DNA from: Narthecium ossifragum
Taxonomy: Eukaryota; Streptophyta; Magnoliopsida; Dioscoreales; Nartheciaceae
Direction: 5' to 3'
Assembly (NCBI GenBank): GCA_963920575.1
Contig: OY986968.1
Location: forward strand, 24,682,129-24,746,128
DNA length: 64,000 nt
Shown: one piece after another, positions 22,711 to 34,089 of the stretch
How the letters are laid out: each line of letters begins with the position of its first letter
Position numbering within the stretch: the stretch's first letter is position 1
Program-made: the position numbers and the translations under genes
The notes under the pieces: model-generated
What the model was told of the DNA's origin: nothing
The model's input: only the letters and a program-made list of their open reading frames with translations
Databases searched by the model: none

Positions 22711-23687
22711 TAGGGGTGTCCAAAAAGCCCAAATGGCCCGGCCCGGTACGGGTCCGGACCGGACCCGCCAAGGCCATAGCCCGGTCCGGCCCGGGTGTTG
22801 GCCCTGCTGGACCTGGCTGATCCGGGTTCACGGCCGGACCATGGCCCCTTAATCAAAAACCCGGCCCGGTCCAGGTTTTAAAGTCTACGCCTCTCTCCCT
22901 CTCTCCCTTTCTCCCTCTCTCTCTCTCACAGCTTCTCGCCAAGGTTCGTCATCCCCACTGCGGGGGGGTCCGCTAAGCCGTCCATGGACCTCGACGGGGC
23001 GGATGTGCCGCCGCTCTTCACCGACGGAGGCGGGAAATGAGGAGGCTCCGCGGCCTCCCCGTCATCGATCGACGTCGCAACCTCCCCGTCATCGATCGAC
23101 GCCGCCCCGCCAAGCTCCACCTCCACCGACGCCGGCCCCGCCAAGCCCCATCTCTCCTCCAATCTCCATCGCCTTCCACTCCGCCAAATCCCCGACCTCT
23201 TCACCGCGCCCAAGCTTCACCGACCTTACCGGTCTCGATCTCGGTCTCGGGTCTCTCCCTCCAGCTCCACCTTGTCGCCGATCACCCCGATCCAGCCACC
23301 TCGTCACCTACCTCCTCACCTCGTCGCCCCCGATCCAACCACCTACATCCTCAACTTGCGGTCCCCAATCCAGATCTCAGCTGGCCAAGTCTCACCCACT
23401 ACCTCCTCACCTCACCGGTCCTCCCTTCTCCGATCATCGTCGACCATGCCAACCCCTTCTCCAATCATCGACGACGGTGGCGACAACGGTTTTTTTTTTA
23501 AAAAACTAATCGGATCGGGTTCGGCCTGGTCTTCAAGCCGGGCAGGGCCATATTGGGGCGGACTGGGTGGAAGGCCTTTTGGGCCCGGTACTGGTCCGGC
23601 CCGGTCCGGATGATTACCAGGGCCGGACCGGGTATTACCTCCAACCCAGGACGAGCCGGACTGGGCCGACCCATTTGGACACCCCTA
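22711..23687. mobile_element. Non-autonomous hAT element with GC-rich interior
   Basis: Ends TAGGGGTGTCCAAA (22711) and TTTGGACACCCCTA (23687) are inverted repeats. CTTAGCTC flanks both sides (22703-22710 and 23688-23695), an 8-bp duplication. Subterminal stretches are rich in GGCCCGG/CCGGACC. A C-rich block at 23000-23480 unlike its surroundings may be captured genic DNA, but I cannot name a source and no transposase remains. Confidence 0.9.
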
Positions 23688-23823
23688 CTTAGCTCAACAT
23701 AGTACAATCCAAATAGTTTCCCGTTGATCCAAAAACTTCGTCACCCGGTTCATCCTCAACGCATCCTGCCAAGTGCCAACGACCCAGGTCCTTGAACCCT
23801 AAAAACCTCCTGCCATCTTATGC

Positions 23824-24399
23824 TTACATACCATGTCCCATAACATCGTCGACATGCCACATTGCTTCCCTTGCCACAAAAAATCGCGAGTCAATGCTGA
23901 AACCTTCTTCAATGTTGTAGCAGGCATCGGGATCGAGGACATTGCAAACACATGTAAGGCTTGGAGCTGATTGCACCAGCACTACAAGCCCAACTTCTGC
24001 TTTGATCGGTGTCCGCCATAACACTAATATGCTTTGAACTACATCAATAATGAAATTGAAATCATGAACTAAAAGCCTCATTGCATCTAGAGAAACCCCC
24101 AAGTACTTCCACAACCCAGACTTAACCGGGAAGCCAAGAATTTCTGGCAAGTTATGCTTCTGCCTTGGCAAAGTAAATGATGAAAACTTGACACTTGATT
24201 TCTCATGACTAATCTTCAACCCAAATAAATCCTTATATCTTTTAAGGACATTAACGAGCCTTTTCGCTTCCTCCCGACGTGTCGTAGTAATAAAGTGTGA
24301 GTCATCTGCATATAGCAAGTGACTAAATTTCAAAACAGAGTCCGTGAGCGTCACCCCTTCCAGGGAGATTAGAGGAACTCGAAGCAGCTGCATGAGCAC
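23824..24399 (-). pseudogene. LINE reverse transcriptase fragment (YADD motif)
   Basis: The frame reads VLKFSHLLYADDSHFITTT, with the YADD catalytic pair of the reverse transcriptase. It continues with RYKDLFGLKISHEKSSVKF and LGFPVKSGLWKYLGVSLD, the thumb-side motifs (GLxxNxxKSxxxF...YLGxP) of plant L1-type elements. It lacks the palm N-terminal motifs and ends near the 5' truncation point at 24485. Confidence 0.88.
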
Positions 24400-24499
24400 C
24401 TCCTGTGCAAGGATAAAAAAATAAGATGAGATTAGATCCCCTTGTCGGAGGCCCCTCGTCGCTGGAAAAAATCACACATGTCGAGTTGTCAAGATATTG

Positions 24500-25293
24500 A
24501 CAAGAGGGTGGACTAGCATTTAGTATTTACAAATTTTGACTATATCTCATATTGCTCACCAAGATAGAGTAAAAGGCTCAACTAATTAATAAAAAAGAAA
24601 AGAAAAGAAAAAGACTTTATTATTTAATGAGCAACCCGCTTTTTCTTTAACTCTGAACTTTTGTTGCACAAATTGACGGCGGTTGCATTGGAATTTACTT
24701 TGGGTAACTTACACGTGTATTCATACGAGAATTTATATACTTTTCTCCTTGTATTCATAGTGCATACGCATAACGCCAATCAAATAAATTATGTTTTGCA
24801 AGTCAATTTTTTAGTTAAGCCCCAGGCCTTAGACTCAGCTGTTTATAATATCTAATCTTTATTATCAACTCAACATGTGTCAAAACACTAATGAGAGAGT
24901 GAACAAGCGTCCACGCAAATGCCTACAAGAAAAATGATTTCATGCGAGGCCACATGGGTTGACACAGTGCCAACTCGATGTGCCGGTCGGTCATGGGTTA
25001 TCAAATGCCGACAGATTTATTTATCTGTTTGATGTTATCTTTTTTGGTTTTTGTTTTTTTTTCCTTTCTCTTCCCCCCCACTCTCTCGTAACATTCCCAA
25101 CAGCTTTTCTATTCCTATCCTCACTTTAAAGTGATTTGATATCATTCACTAATATAGAGAATCACTTTTTGACTTGTTCAATCAACACATTCCCTATATT
25201 GATTCCCTATATCACTTAAAATTTTTAAAATTTAAAATTTCAATCATTTTTTTAATGACTTTCAATATATATATACACACACATATATATATG

Positions 25294-25326
<33 letters not shown>

Positions 25327-25941
25327 CTATGATATACTAGGTGGTGGGCGCGTGCCACCTGGCACGGCTAACTGCCCGCCCCCACTATCTCTATTATAAC
25401 TAACGCCACATCAGCCACTATCCTTTTTTTTGTTTATTTAATTATAATTTTATACCACGTGTATGTCATGTGTGTATAAGTTTATGACTCAGATGATGAG
25501 TCATAAAAGTAACTACCTTGAATCTTATAATGTAGATAAGTATGTATATTTAAAACTAATCTCCTGGCTTATGATTATAAGGCCTCGTTTGGTATGAGAA
25601 TAACCTTATTCCGGGGTTAAAGGACTTTATTCCCGGTTTCGGGAATAACTTTGTAATGATTACTTGAAATAAGGGAAAAGTAGAGTGGAGAGTAGGAATA
25701 ACTTTGTAATGATTACTTGGAATAGGAAAAGGTGTTTGGGGAATAAAGTGTGGAATAAGTAGTGGATTCGAAAATATTCCTGGAATATTCTAAGAATATT
25801 TCCTTATTCCCGTTTGGTATTCCCGTTTAAAACTAACATAGGGAAGATGATAAAAATATACAAAGTTAACTTAGGAAAATATGCATGTAAATAAACTAAT
25901 AGGAGGTAAACGGTTGTAACCATTTTTGCTTCTTATAAGGT

Positions 25942-25991
<50 letters not shown>

Positions 25992-26020
25992 GTATACACA
26001 CACACACATATATATATGTA
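24500..26020. other. AT-rich intergenic stretch with microsatellites and MITE debris
   Basis: No gene is seen. (TA)n/(CA)n/(TG)n tracts lie at about 25264-25328 and 25945-26010. At 25340-25400 a MITE-like piece has GGTGGTGGGCGCGTGCCACC. At 25581-25835 a segment begins GGCCTCGTTTGGTATGAG and contains GGAATAACTTTGTAATGATTACTTG twice; it is related to the outer MITE at 10485-11620 but lacks a matching right terminus. Confidence 0.6.
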
Positions 26021-26022
26021 TG

Positions 26023-26150
26023 GGCTTTTTACATATTTATCCTTCAAAAGTTTCTAAATATCATAATTACCCCTATATTTTTTCGGCTTACTAAAAGACC
26101 CTTGAAATTTTGAACAATCCGTAAACCTACCCCTCGGGTTACTTGCCGAT
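26023..26150. repeat. Left long terminal inverted repeat of a Mutator-like element
   Basis: The sequence from GGGCTTTTTACATATTTATCC to CCGTAAACCTACCCC is the inverted counterpart of about 39975-40095. A second, truncated inverted copy ends at about 27936. Long (over 100 bp) terminal repeats with this head are typical of MULEs. I could not find a convincing 9-bp target duplication. Confidence 0.6.
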
Positions 26151-26479
26151 GAATCTTCATGGAATATTCCTAACGCCGTTAACGGCGTAATATAAAAAGA
26201 CCTTATTGCCCTCAACGGTGATAAAAAGAGACCCTCCAACCATCTCTTCTCTCTTCTCCTTCCAGCTCTATCTAGGGCTCCGAAAAGGTTCCAAACAAAC
26301 CCTTGGTTACATGGTTGTGAAAGGAACTAAGGTGCTCAGCTTGATTCCTCCCGTTCCATGTTTTTCGTTGACGGATAGTGCCGACGCTTCAGCAAGATAT
26401 GGTGTTAGCGCATAAGAACAGGTGGTGGGGGAGGACAGAGAAGGGCCCGGGGTTGCGGCCGTTAGTGGCGGGGAGGGAG

Positions 26480-26740
26480 ATGGCGTCGAGGAGTGCGAGG
26501 GCCAAGCTGGTGCGGCGAGATATGGGGTTGTGGAGGAAGAGCGAGCTCGAGTACAAGCAGCTGGTGGAGAGGGGTGATCCAAGGAGTGCGAGATATGGGG
26601 TTGTGGAGGAAGAGCGAGCTCGAGTACCAGCTGCGGCGAGATATGGGGTTGTGGAGGAAGAGCGAGCTCGAGTACAAGCAGCTGGTGGAGAGGGGTGATC
26701 CAAGGAGTGCGAGGCCCGAGCTGGTGCGGTGAGATATGGG
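26480..26740 (+). repeat. Tandemly repeated gene-like segment (three partial copies)
   Basis: A block containing GCGAGATATGGGGTTGTGGA and GAAGAGCGAGCTCGAGTAC occurs three times (about 26516, 26590 and 26638), and two copies extend into AAGCAGCTGGTGGAGAGGGG. In one frame this reads RRDMGLWRKSELEYKQLVER. It looks like coding DNA captured by the surrounding MULE and then duplicated. The source gene is not recognised. Confidence 0.6.
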
Positions 26741-27003
26741 GTTGCAGAAGGGATAGCTAGTTGCAAGAACTCAAGGATCCCGCTGATTGCCTCCATTGAC
26801 GGCGCCGTGCGAGTTCTCTCGCAAGACTTGAAGTACATAACGTACAACAGAAGGACATCATTTGCCCAATTCGATATGCTAATTGATAGAGAAGCACCGG
26901 CATTTCCCAGCCTATACTTGAACACCAAAACCCAACACATAGGGATGTGAAAGCAGAGTGACACAGTGGAGCTCAGGACTAACGGAAGAATGAGGCTTTG
27001 GGC

Positions 27004-27435
27004 CTAAAGGAACCTTATCAGAGTCTGACTGATATAATAGGCAAACAATGCAGGGATCATCCACCTTGCATACTTGCCAGCCTCAACAGAGATTTGCGGG
27101 TCTTGGCCTATCAAACAGAGGAGCTCTCCCATTGAGAACCATATGATTGAGAGGAGGAGGCAGACACATGTGAGAGAGAGCATGGCGCTGTAGGTGATGG
27201 TTCCAAGCTTCTGGTACTGCTTTGCTCCATAGGACTGGCCACACAAGGTGTCTGCAACGCCACCGCCGCCGAGATGTACCGTGCCATCTCCGAACACCGC
27301 GTCACGCACATGTGCTGCACGCCAATCCTGTTCAACATCCTCCTGGAGGCGTCTCCCGCCGATCGCCGGCAAGCGTCCCCCTTCTCGCCACACCGCGTCT
27401 CTCGCCATGTCCAATAGAATAACGATGAGAGCCAA
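27004..27435 (-). pseudogene. MATE-family transporter fragment
   Basis: The 143-codon frame contains ADTLCGQSYGAKQYQKLG and LIGQDPQISVEAGKYARWMIPALFAY, hallmark blocks of plant MATE (DTX) transporters. A membrane segment (LTCVCLLLSIIWFSMGELLCLI) lies between them. About 70-80 residues are MATE-like out of the usual 480-500. The first 60 residues are not MATE-like and seem to come from another source, with the join near the DTLCGQ block. It lies inside the MULE-type terminal repeats, so capture is likely. Not functional as a transporter. Confidence 0.82.
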
Positions 27436-27594
27436 GCACGGAAGAGAGGCGTTTGAGTACTTCGGCAGTGTTAGACGTCATGGATTTCCGACATGGATAT
27501 CCACCGGAGATCACCGTCGGGTGCTCCCTCTCTCCCTCCCGTCTCTCTCTCTTTCTCTCTCTCTTCCAACGATAGCAAACCAAGGCCGGGCAAA

Positions 27595-27827
27595 ATTGAT
27601 TCTCTCTCTCTCTTCCTCTTACATCATCAAATCGAAGAAGGAAAGCAGTCAAAATAGCAAAAGTCGATTAAAATCGATTCTCTCTTCTTCCTACGTCAAC
27701 AAATCAAGGAAAGCAGTCAAGATAACAAAAAACCGGTCAAAATTAAAATTGATTCTCTCTCTCTCCCTCTTACGTCAGCAAATCAAGGAAAAGAAGTCAA
27801 AATACACAAAAGCCAGTCAAAAATGGG
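27595..27827. repeat. Three tandem units of about 75 bp
   Basis: Units start ATTGATTCTCTCTCTC at about 27595, 27673 and 27748. Each contains CTTAC(A/G)TCA-CAAATC-AAGGAAA and GTCAAAAT. They are non-coding. Confidence 0.75.
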
Positions 27828-27839
27828 TAATTAAGTAAT

Positions 27840-27936
27840 TTACATGCCCCGGGTAGATTATAACCATGATTAAACCATGGTTAAGTTAGATGGATAGACG
27901 GAGGTAGACGGAGGGGTAGGTTTACGGATTTGTTAA
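27840..27936. repeat. Truncated copy of the MULE right-end sequence
   Basis: CATGATTA...TTAGATGGATAGACGG and AGGGGTAGGTTTACGGATTTG match the inner part of the right terminus at 39930-40000 in the same orientation. The copy breaks off at about 27936, so the terminus proper is missing. Confidence 0.6.
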
Positions 27937-28140
27937 CAGAGGCAGTGGTTTCAGCATCAGCGACAACCGTGGCAGCAGCAGCGTCGTGCCGGTCCTTTGA
28001 GAGGTAGCCTGGACCGCCATACTGAGAGGAGTTCCACCGGGTGATCGAGTGCTAGCCGTTGTGGATCTTTTCCGCCGACGGTGCTGGTTGCGAGGGACGC
28101 TGGGCGTTTATCGCAGAGCAGTTGGGCGTGACACACGGCG

Positions 28141-30731
28141 TGTCGCGCCCCGGCCCGAAAAACCCATCCCGGACCGGGACACGAGGGGGAAACCTACATC
28201 TACTGACAACCAACAGCGGAGACAGGAAAAAATAAACAAAATGCGAAAGTAAAGTTAACATTAAATACAATAAAATATTAAATACAACAGGGTTACAAAT
28301 ATTACAACATTTACAATTTAACAAAAAGAAATAACATCGCCTGAGGTCTCCGCAAACACACAGCAAAAGCCCTCCTGGCCCTCAAACAAGGTCGGCTGGC
28401 GACGCGCTGCCGCAGGACGAACACCGGGGCCCACAGGAGAGGCGCTGGTACCTGTACCTACAAACAATACGGTCCAGGTAGGAATGAGCAAAAAGCTCAG
28501 TAGGGTTCTACTCTACGACTCTCACAAGGGAAGGCGACTCCAACCGTACTAACTCTGTGCCAAGTGCTGAGGCATGCCAAGGACCCCATAAATCCCGTCA
28601 GTAACCCGAAGGGTACCTGTCCTCAGTACGTCCCTCCGACGGCCACTGCTCAGGGATGGACCACCTCCGACAGTCCATGACACAGGGTGGACCATGACGC
28701 TACCGGTAGGACACCCCTCTCCAAGTGGGATCTCCACGCCTGGCGGAACAACCGGGGTTACGACAACCATCTCCCAGCACTCAAAGCATAGAGCCAATAC
28801 AATCCCTAAACTCCAAATCAAGAGCTAAGTCCTACCATGGGTCCCACACACCCCATCAATACCCCCAGGGTTCCTGTCCATAGTACGTCCTCCGACGGCC
28901 TCAGTTCAGGGGTGGGCTTACTCCGACATTCCCTGACACCGGGTGGACAACGACGCTACCAGTAGGACACCCATGCCAGGGTAACGGCGGCCAACACTTA
29001 GCTATTGATACTGGAGTCCTAGGGATAACCCCAAAACCACGATTTGCCTATCATGACTATAATGCACAGGAAAGCAAGACAATAATAAAACAATAGAATA
29101 AACAGGCAGATAAATAACAATATAAACAGACAGATAATTAAGCAGTAAGGCAGATAGATGAAACAGTAAAGCATGCAGATAATATAACAACAGTTATAAC
29201 AATATTAACAGATAAATCTAACGCAATAAAGGTCTAAACTACAAGAATTCAATACTATGACGGCGCACACGGCCCGTAGACAAACAACACACAATCAATC
29301 GAAAATTCGGCATTATGACGACGCAAAAGGTCGTCAACCGAAATTCCTACAACAGGGCACACCCTTGGCCACACAGCACAACAATACAGATAATCACAGC
29401 TAACAATAAGCTAAGGCACACCTTCGGCCCGCTTATCAATCTAAACATCCCAAGGGGCATTACTCCCTTGGTTCAACCACAAAGCAGTAAAGGGCACACT
29501 GTCGGCCCATCTATTCTACGCAATTAAAATTCACACACAAATCTAACAAGATTAGCATTAATTGCAAGAAGAGATACTATTTGCATAATTGAAACCTAGG
29601 GCAATACATGCTTAAAACTTGGCATAAATCCTTCGAAAAATACCCTCGAATTCACATACATGATATCTAACGACCCTATCAATCTACTACGAGAAGGCCG
29701 AAGCAAATAGATCAAGAAAACCCCATTTTCGGCCAAAACACCAAGCTTTTATCAAAAGTCCAGTTTCGTCGCAGATTAGCAAACAATTCACTGTAAATTG
29801 TAGAAAAATCCGAAAATTGTGAAATCAGCGGCAATCGGAAGATAACTCGATGATCTACAACTTTCATCTTGAAAGTTTTGCGAGATCATGCATGAATGAG
29901 CCGGGATCTGAGCTCGAACGGTTCAGCTCACAGAAAAACAGGGCTTCGACGAAATCCGGGAAAAAGCTTGCATAAATCCGGACAAAACCAAGATCAAATC
30001 CTACCAAGCTCTAATCAATTGCTAAACAAGTCTATAAGCATCATATTACACATATAAAACCATAGATCTAACACCCAAACCCTAGATCTAACATATTTTG
30101 GAGATCAAGGTAGAACCCTACCTTCAAACGCTCATCCAAGCTTCCTCCTAGCTGATCCGTCGTTCTCCCTCGCCGTCGTCGTCACCAGCTCGTCGGAGAG
30201 CCGCCGAAGACAACCCACAGCCGCAGCCTCTGCCGGAGAAGGAAGAGGGGATGCCGCGGGGGAGCGAGAGGGAAGGAAGGAGGAGGAGGGAACCTCGCCG
30301 CCGCCTCCAGGCCGCCGGGGAAGGGATCGCCGCGGGAGAGAGGGAGGCTTGCCGCGGAAGAGAGAAAGGAAGGAAAGAGAGGTAAGGGTCGGGCACGTGT
30401 AAGTAGGGAAGGGAGGAAAGGAAAAGAAAAAGAAAGAAAAAGAAAAGGAAGAGAGAGAGGGAAGAGTAAGCTAAGCCACTTAAGTGATTGAGCTGGTCTA
30501 GCTGAGTCAACTAATCGGACTAGATCCGATTTGACCCCAAATTGTGATCTCGCCGCAATGCCATCCGGATCTGATGATCGCGGACGCTCCTACTGGATCT
30601 ATTCAATCACGTACATCAATCAAGGCTGTGTGTGCACACACGGGTGTGAAACAAACCAACAAGGCGCAATTTGACCAAATTGCCCTTGCGGTCAACGACG
30701 AGCCACAGGAATAGAGGAACGGGTCCTCACA
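28141..30731 (-). mobile_element. Solo LTR, Ty3/gypsy type, minus orientation, 2.59 kb
   Basis: On the plus strand it begins TGTCGCGCCCCGG and ends GGGTCCTCACA, the reverse complement of the family start and end seen at 19442 and 34090. CGGCG flanks both sides (28136-28140 and 30732-30736). A purine-rich tract near 30395-30470 is part of the U3/leader. No internal domain remains on either side in this orientation. Confidence 0.92.
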
Positions 30732-30736
30732 CGGCG

Positions 30737-33700
30737 TGGGCCAGAGCGGTGGACTAGTGCCTCAGTTAGGGCAGGTACCTTGGGCAGACGCGGGAATTCA
30801 GATTCCCGATGGTAGCTTCAGCAGCAGCCGGTTTCAGAGCCGCCAGCTTCGACTTTCAGCTTCAGCCTTCAGCTTTCGGACCTTCTCGCAGCTTGCGATT
30901 TCTTTGTGGCTCTGGGTTTTTCCCCTTGTGACTCGTCCCTATGTAGCCGTGCCGGCTTGGGACTGGAGTCGGGTGTGGCTTTGGGAGTAGCCACTGATTG
31001 GGACAAGAGCTTGGGTTGGTTGCTCTTGTCGGGGCGTTTGCTAGAGGTTGGAGACCTCTAGGTGTCCGTCGCCCACGTGTGGTACACGTTGGGGTTCGAC
31101 GGCTTTCTCGGTTGCATCGGTTGGTTGCGTGCCGAGTTGTGCTTCTTTGGCCGTGAGAAGGTGTCGTGGGTACACCTGACGGCATTGTTTCGCTCTCGTT
31201 GAAGGTCGCTGGTTGGCGCGCCTTCTGGTTGTCGAGAGCTGGGGTTTGTTCACCAGCTTGTGGTGGACTCCCTCCCCGCTGTTTTCGAGGGTGCTCTGGA
31301 GAGCAGCTTTCCCTCGTGTTGTTGTTGTTGTTTGTGCAGCTGTCCTTTCTGAAGAGCTTTCTGATTGTCGCCTTCGCGGGGCACTGAGCTCGAAGTCGAG
31401 TTTCCTTTGGGCGGTTTTGAGCGTTGCGAGTTCGCACGTGGATGCTAGCAGCATTTGGAGAGTCGAGGACTCAGTCGGCCGAGTCAGTAGCTCGGGACTT
31501 CTTTCGCTCAGTTGTGTTACCTCGGAGTGTGTTCCGGTTCTCGTTGTGGATGGTCTCCCCCATAAATGCATAGACTTCAAGAAGCTGGACGGTGTTGCAG
31601 CACAGAGTATGCGCCCGCTGCAGTGTAACGATGATGGATTGGCAGTTGAGAGACTTGTCGACTCCTTCAGGGTTTGACCTTCGCATCGGCTACACCAGCT
31701 GAGGATTCGGGATTGCGACATCCCGGGAACAGCCTTCCGTACGAGGTACGAACTGTGCGAGTTCACAGTGATGCCGTTCAGTCTGACGAACGCACCAGCA
31801 ATCTCCACAGATGTGATGTGGAGAATCTTCAGGCCGTATCCTGACCAGTTGCAGTGGCGTCGTCGACAGCATCATATCTACTGGCGCGTTGAGGAGGAGC
31901 ACCAGCGATATTTGGCGTTTGCATCGCAGCTGTCGAGGGTGTATCGGCGTTATTTGGCTCCCAGCGTGAGGTGTTGGCCTTCAGAGGCAGGTTTCGACGG
32001 ACGGGCAGTCTCAGCGGCAGACATTTCAGTTGATTCAGCTGGGCTCGACACAGATGTGCGACGGCAGAGGTCTGAGACGATATTCAAGATTCAGTAGAAG
32101 CATCTCCAAGATTGCGAGACCGTTGACCAGAGTAGCCAGGAGACCGGAACTTTTGCCTTAAAGTCACTGTGTCAGTGCCTTTAAGGGTAATAGCCACCAG
32201 CAGTTGCTAGAGAGGCTAGAGCAGATTTGGCAGATTATCAGCTCATCGGAGATGGACAGTCAGTTAGATCGGGTTTCGAGGATCAGATTCCAGATGACTT
32301 CCTCTTTGGTGGTTGCAGCATCCCAACTCTCCCCGCCAGAGTGGTGTAGACCCAGGGTATATATATCCGGAGCTCATGGAGATCCATGTTGCGGTTGGTA
32401 CCGGGCACGTGACTGAGAGCTAGACAGCATCAGCAGACCGCAGATTGTGCTTCGTTAGCAGTGTTGCAGATCCGGCGGATCCATAGCAGCCCCTTCCAGT
32501 ATCAGAGTGGGAGCGGAAGCACACCGTGGCGGACGTCATCACCAGATTGCAGGAGGCAGCTGAGAGGAGTATCTTCCTTCGTTGGAGTTTGCCTTCTTCA
32601 GCAGCCATCAGTCCAGACGGATGCAGTACCATTCGAGGCATAGTACGGCAGTTCGGGCCGTTCTTTTGATTACTCAACAGAGGTTGTTGAGTCACCATCC
32701 CCCATTCCAGACGTCGTCAGACAACCCTCAGAGAGATTAGCACAGAGCAGACGAAAGAGCTACTCAGGTCAGAGGCGATGATCTTTGGAGTTCTCAGTTC
32801 CTGGCAGAGTGTTTCTGAAGATTCCTTCGCACAGAGGATTAGTCGGAGTTGGCAGAGAGCAGAGGCCATATGAGGTGGAGGCCGAGGCAGCCCTACTCCG
32901 AGAGTCTGTACCAGGACCATGACGGCGTGGAGCGATGACGACATCGAGCCTATAGAGACTCCTGACGGCATTAGCAGACAGTTGATTGTACTCCAGAGGT
33001 GGAGTAGTAGGTCCAGAGTTGCACGAGGACATCCTACGTGAGGTTCACTCCTCTCCTGTTGTTGTTCATCCTGGAGGCATGGAGGTGTATCATGAGTTTC
33101 GTCATCAGCTCGGTTGACACCAGATGCAGAGATCAGACTCAGGACCAGATGCAGAGATCAGATTCAGGGATCAGATGCAGAGATTAGATTCAGGACCAGA
33201 TGCAGAGATCAGATTCATGATCAGATTCAGAGGTCAGATTCAGAGACCAGATGCAGAGGTCAGATCAGCACATATACCATATGTGATGAGTATGTGTGCC
33301 ACATAGCAGTCCACATGTCAGAGAGGTGATCAGATGGCGTGATGCTTCAGTTTTCATCACTCCGGAACATGATTCCAGGATCACAGACATATTCCAGTAC
33401 AGCTCTTAGGAGCCGATGATCGCATCGTTGACTTCCAGCACAGCATCTCACGGTACAGACGGGCAGACGTTCAGAGAGGACCATTCAGATCCATGGTGAC
33501 GTGCTTAGAGCACGCGTTATTGATGCAGACGTCAGCCGACGAGAGCACATCCTCATGGCGGAGTCTGCCTACTTTCGCAGTTGACGGCTCAGCACCAGCA
33601 TTGCACCTTTGAGGTAGACAGGTCAGTGCAGATCAGGTCAGAGGTGACAGCCGTTAGAGTTCACAGCTGGCAGCAAAGAGTTTGCTTACAGATCAGATCT

Positions 33701-34089
33701 ATTCACGCACTTGTCAGTGGCGTGTTCTACTGTCACATGTTCGGTGTTGAGGAAGTACAGTCGGTATCGGTCCTACATGATCAGACACGACGACATCGTA
33801 GTCGAGGAGGACGTCGCCTACATAGTGCAGCCAGTGCAGATTGCGGGCGGACGAGAGCAGATGCTGAGAGGCAGATCGATACCGTTGGTGATGATCAGAT
33901 GGAGGCATGATGGTGCAGAGGGCTTGACGTGGGGGGCGGGAGGATCGCGTGCATCGGGAGTTTCCCGGACTGTTCACCCCAGCAAGTAGTTTCCCTTGTG
34001 TGGGCGTTCGTGCCCCTAGGACTAGTTGATTCTTCTTTTCCGGCCCTATCCTTAAATTTCGGGACGAAATTTCTTTAAGGGTAATAGGT
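30737..34089 (+). pseudogene. Decayed Ty3/gypsy internal region
   Basis: Around 31690-31930 a frame reads RIRDCDIPGTAFRTRYE, then CEFTVMPFSLTNAPA, then RIFRPYPDQL, matching gypsy reverse transcriptase (IRxxDIPKTAFRTRYGHYEFxVMPFGLTNAPA). Just past it the catalytic FIDDILIYS block is scrambled to QWRRRQHHIYWRVEEEH, consistent with several small deletions. An upstream IDYRELNKVTIKNKYPLP-like block is recognisable only in outline (31560-31630). The interval ends with CGGGACGAAATTTCTTTAAGGG before the LTR, a typical polypurine tract. No frame is functional and no 5' LTR is adjacent. Confidence 0.75.
33114..33265. repeat. Short tandem repeats of CAGATGCAGAGAT
   Basis: CAGATGCAGAGATCAGA and CAGATTCAG(A/G)GATCAG alternate about eight times, giving repeats of ATCRDQI in one frame. 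This is a local expansion within the decayed gypsy region. Confidence 0.8.

Larger units (their letters stand above)
16685..24485 (-). mobile_element. 5'-truncated LINE (L1-type) with four nested insertions
   Basis: A 14-bp direct repeat, TTGTCAAGATATTG, flanks the interval (16671-16684 and 24486-24499). On the left a T-run (poly-A on the minus strand) starts immediately, as expected for the 3' end of a minus-strand LINE. Reading leftwards along the minus strand one meets reverse transcriptase with YADD (24399-23824), the post-RT region (about 22700-22105), a zinc-knuckle RT-associated domain (19436-19115) and an RNase H-like domain (19051-18698). That is the usual ORF2 order. The pieces are separated by younger elements with their own target duplications. 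The 5' part (ORF1, endonuclease) is missing. All frames carry stops. Confidence 0.82.

Noticed and set aside
30862..31808. Minus-strand frames of 191 and 255 codons
   Set aside because: They are antisense to a decayed gypsy gag-pol region and have no recognisable domain.
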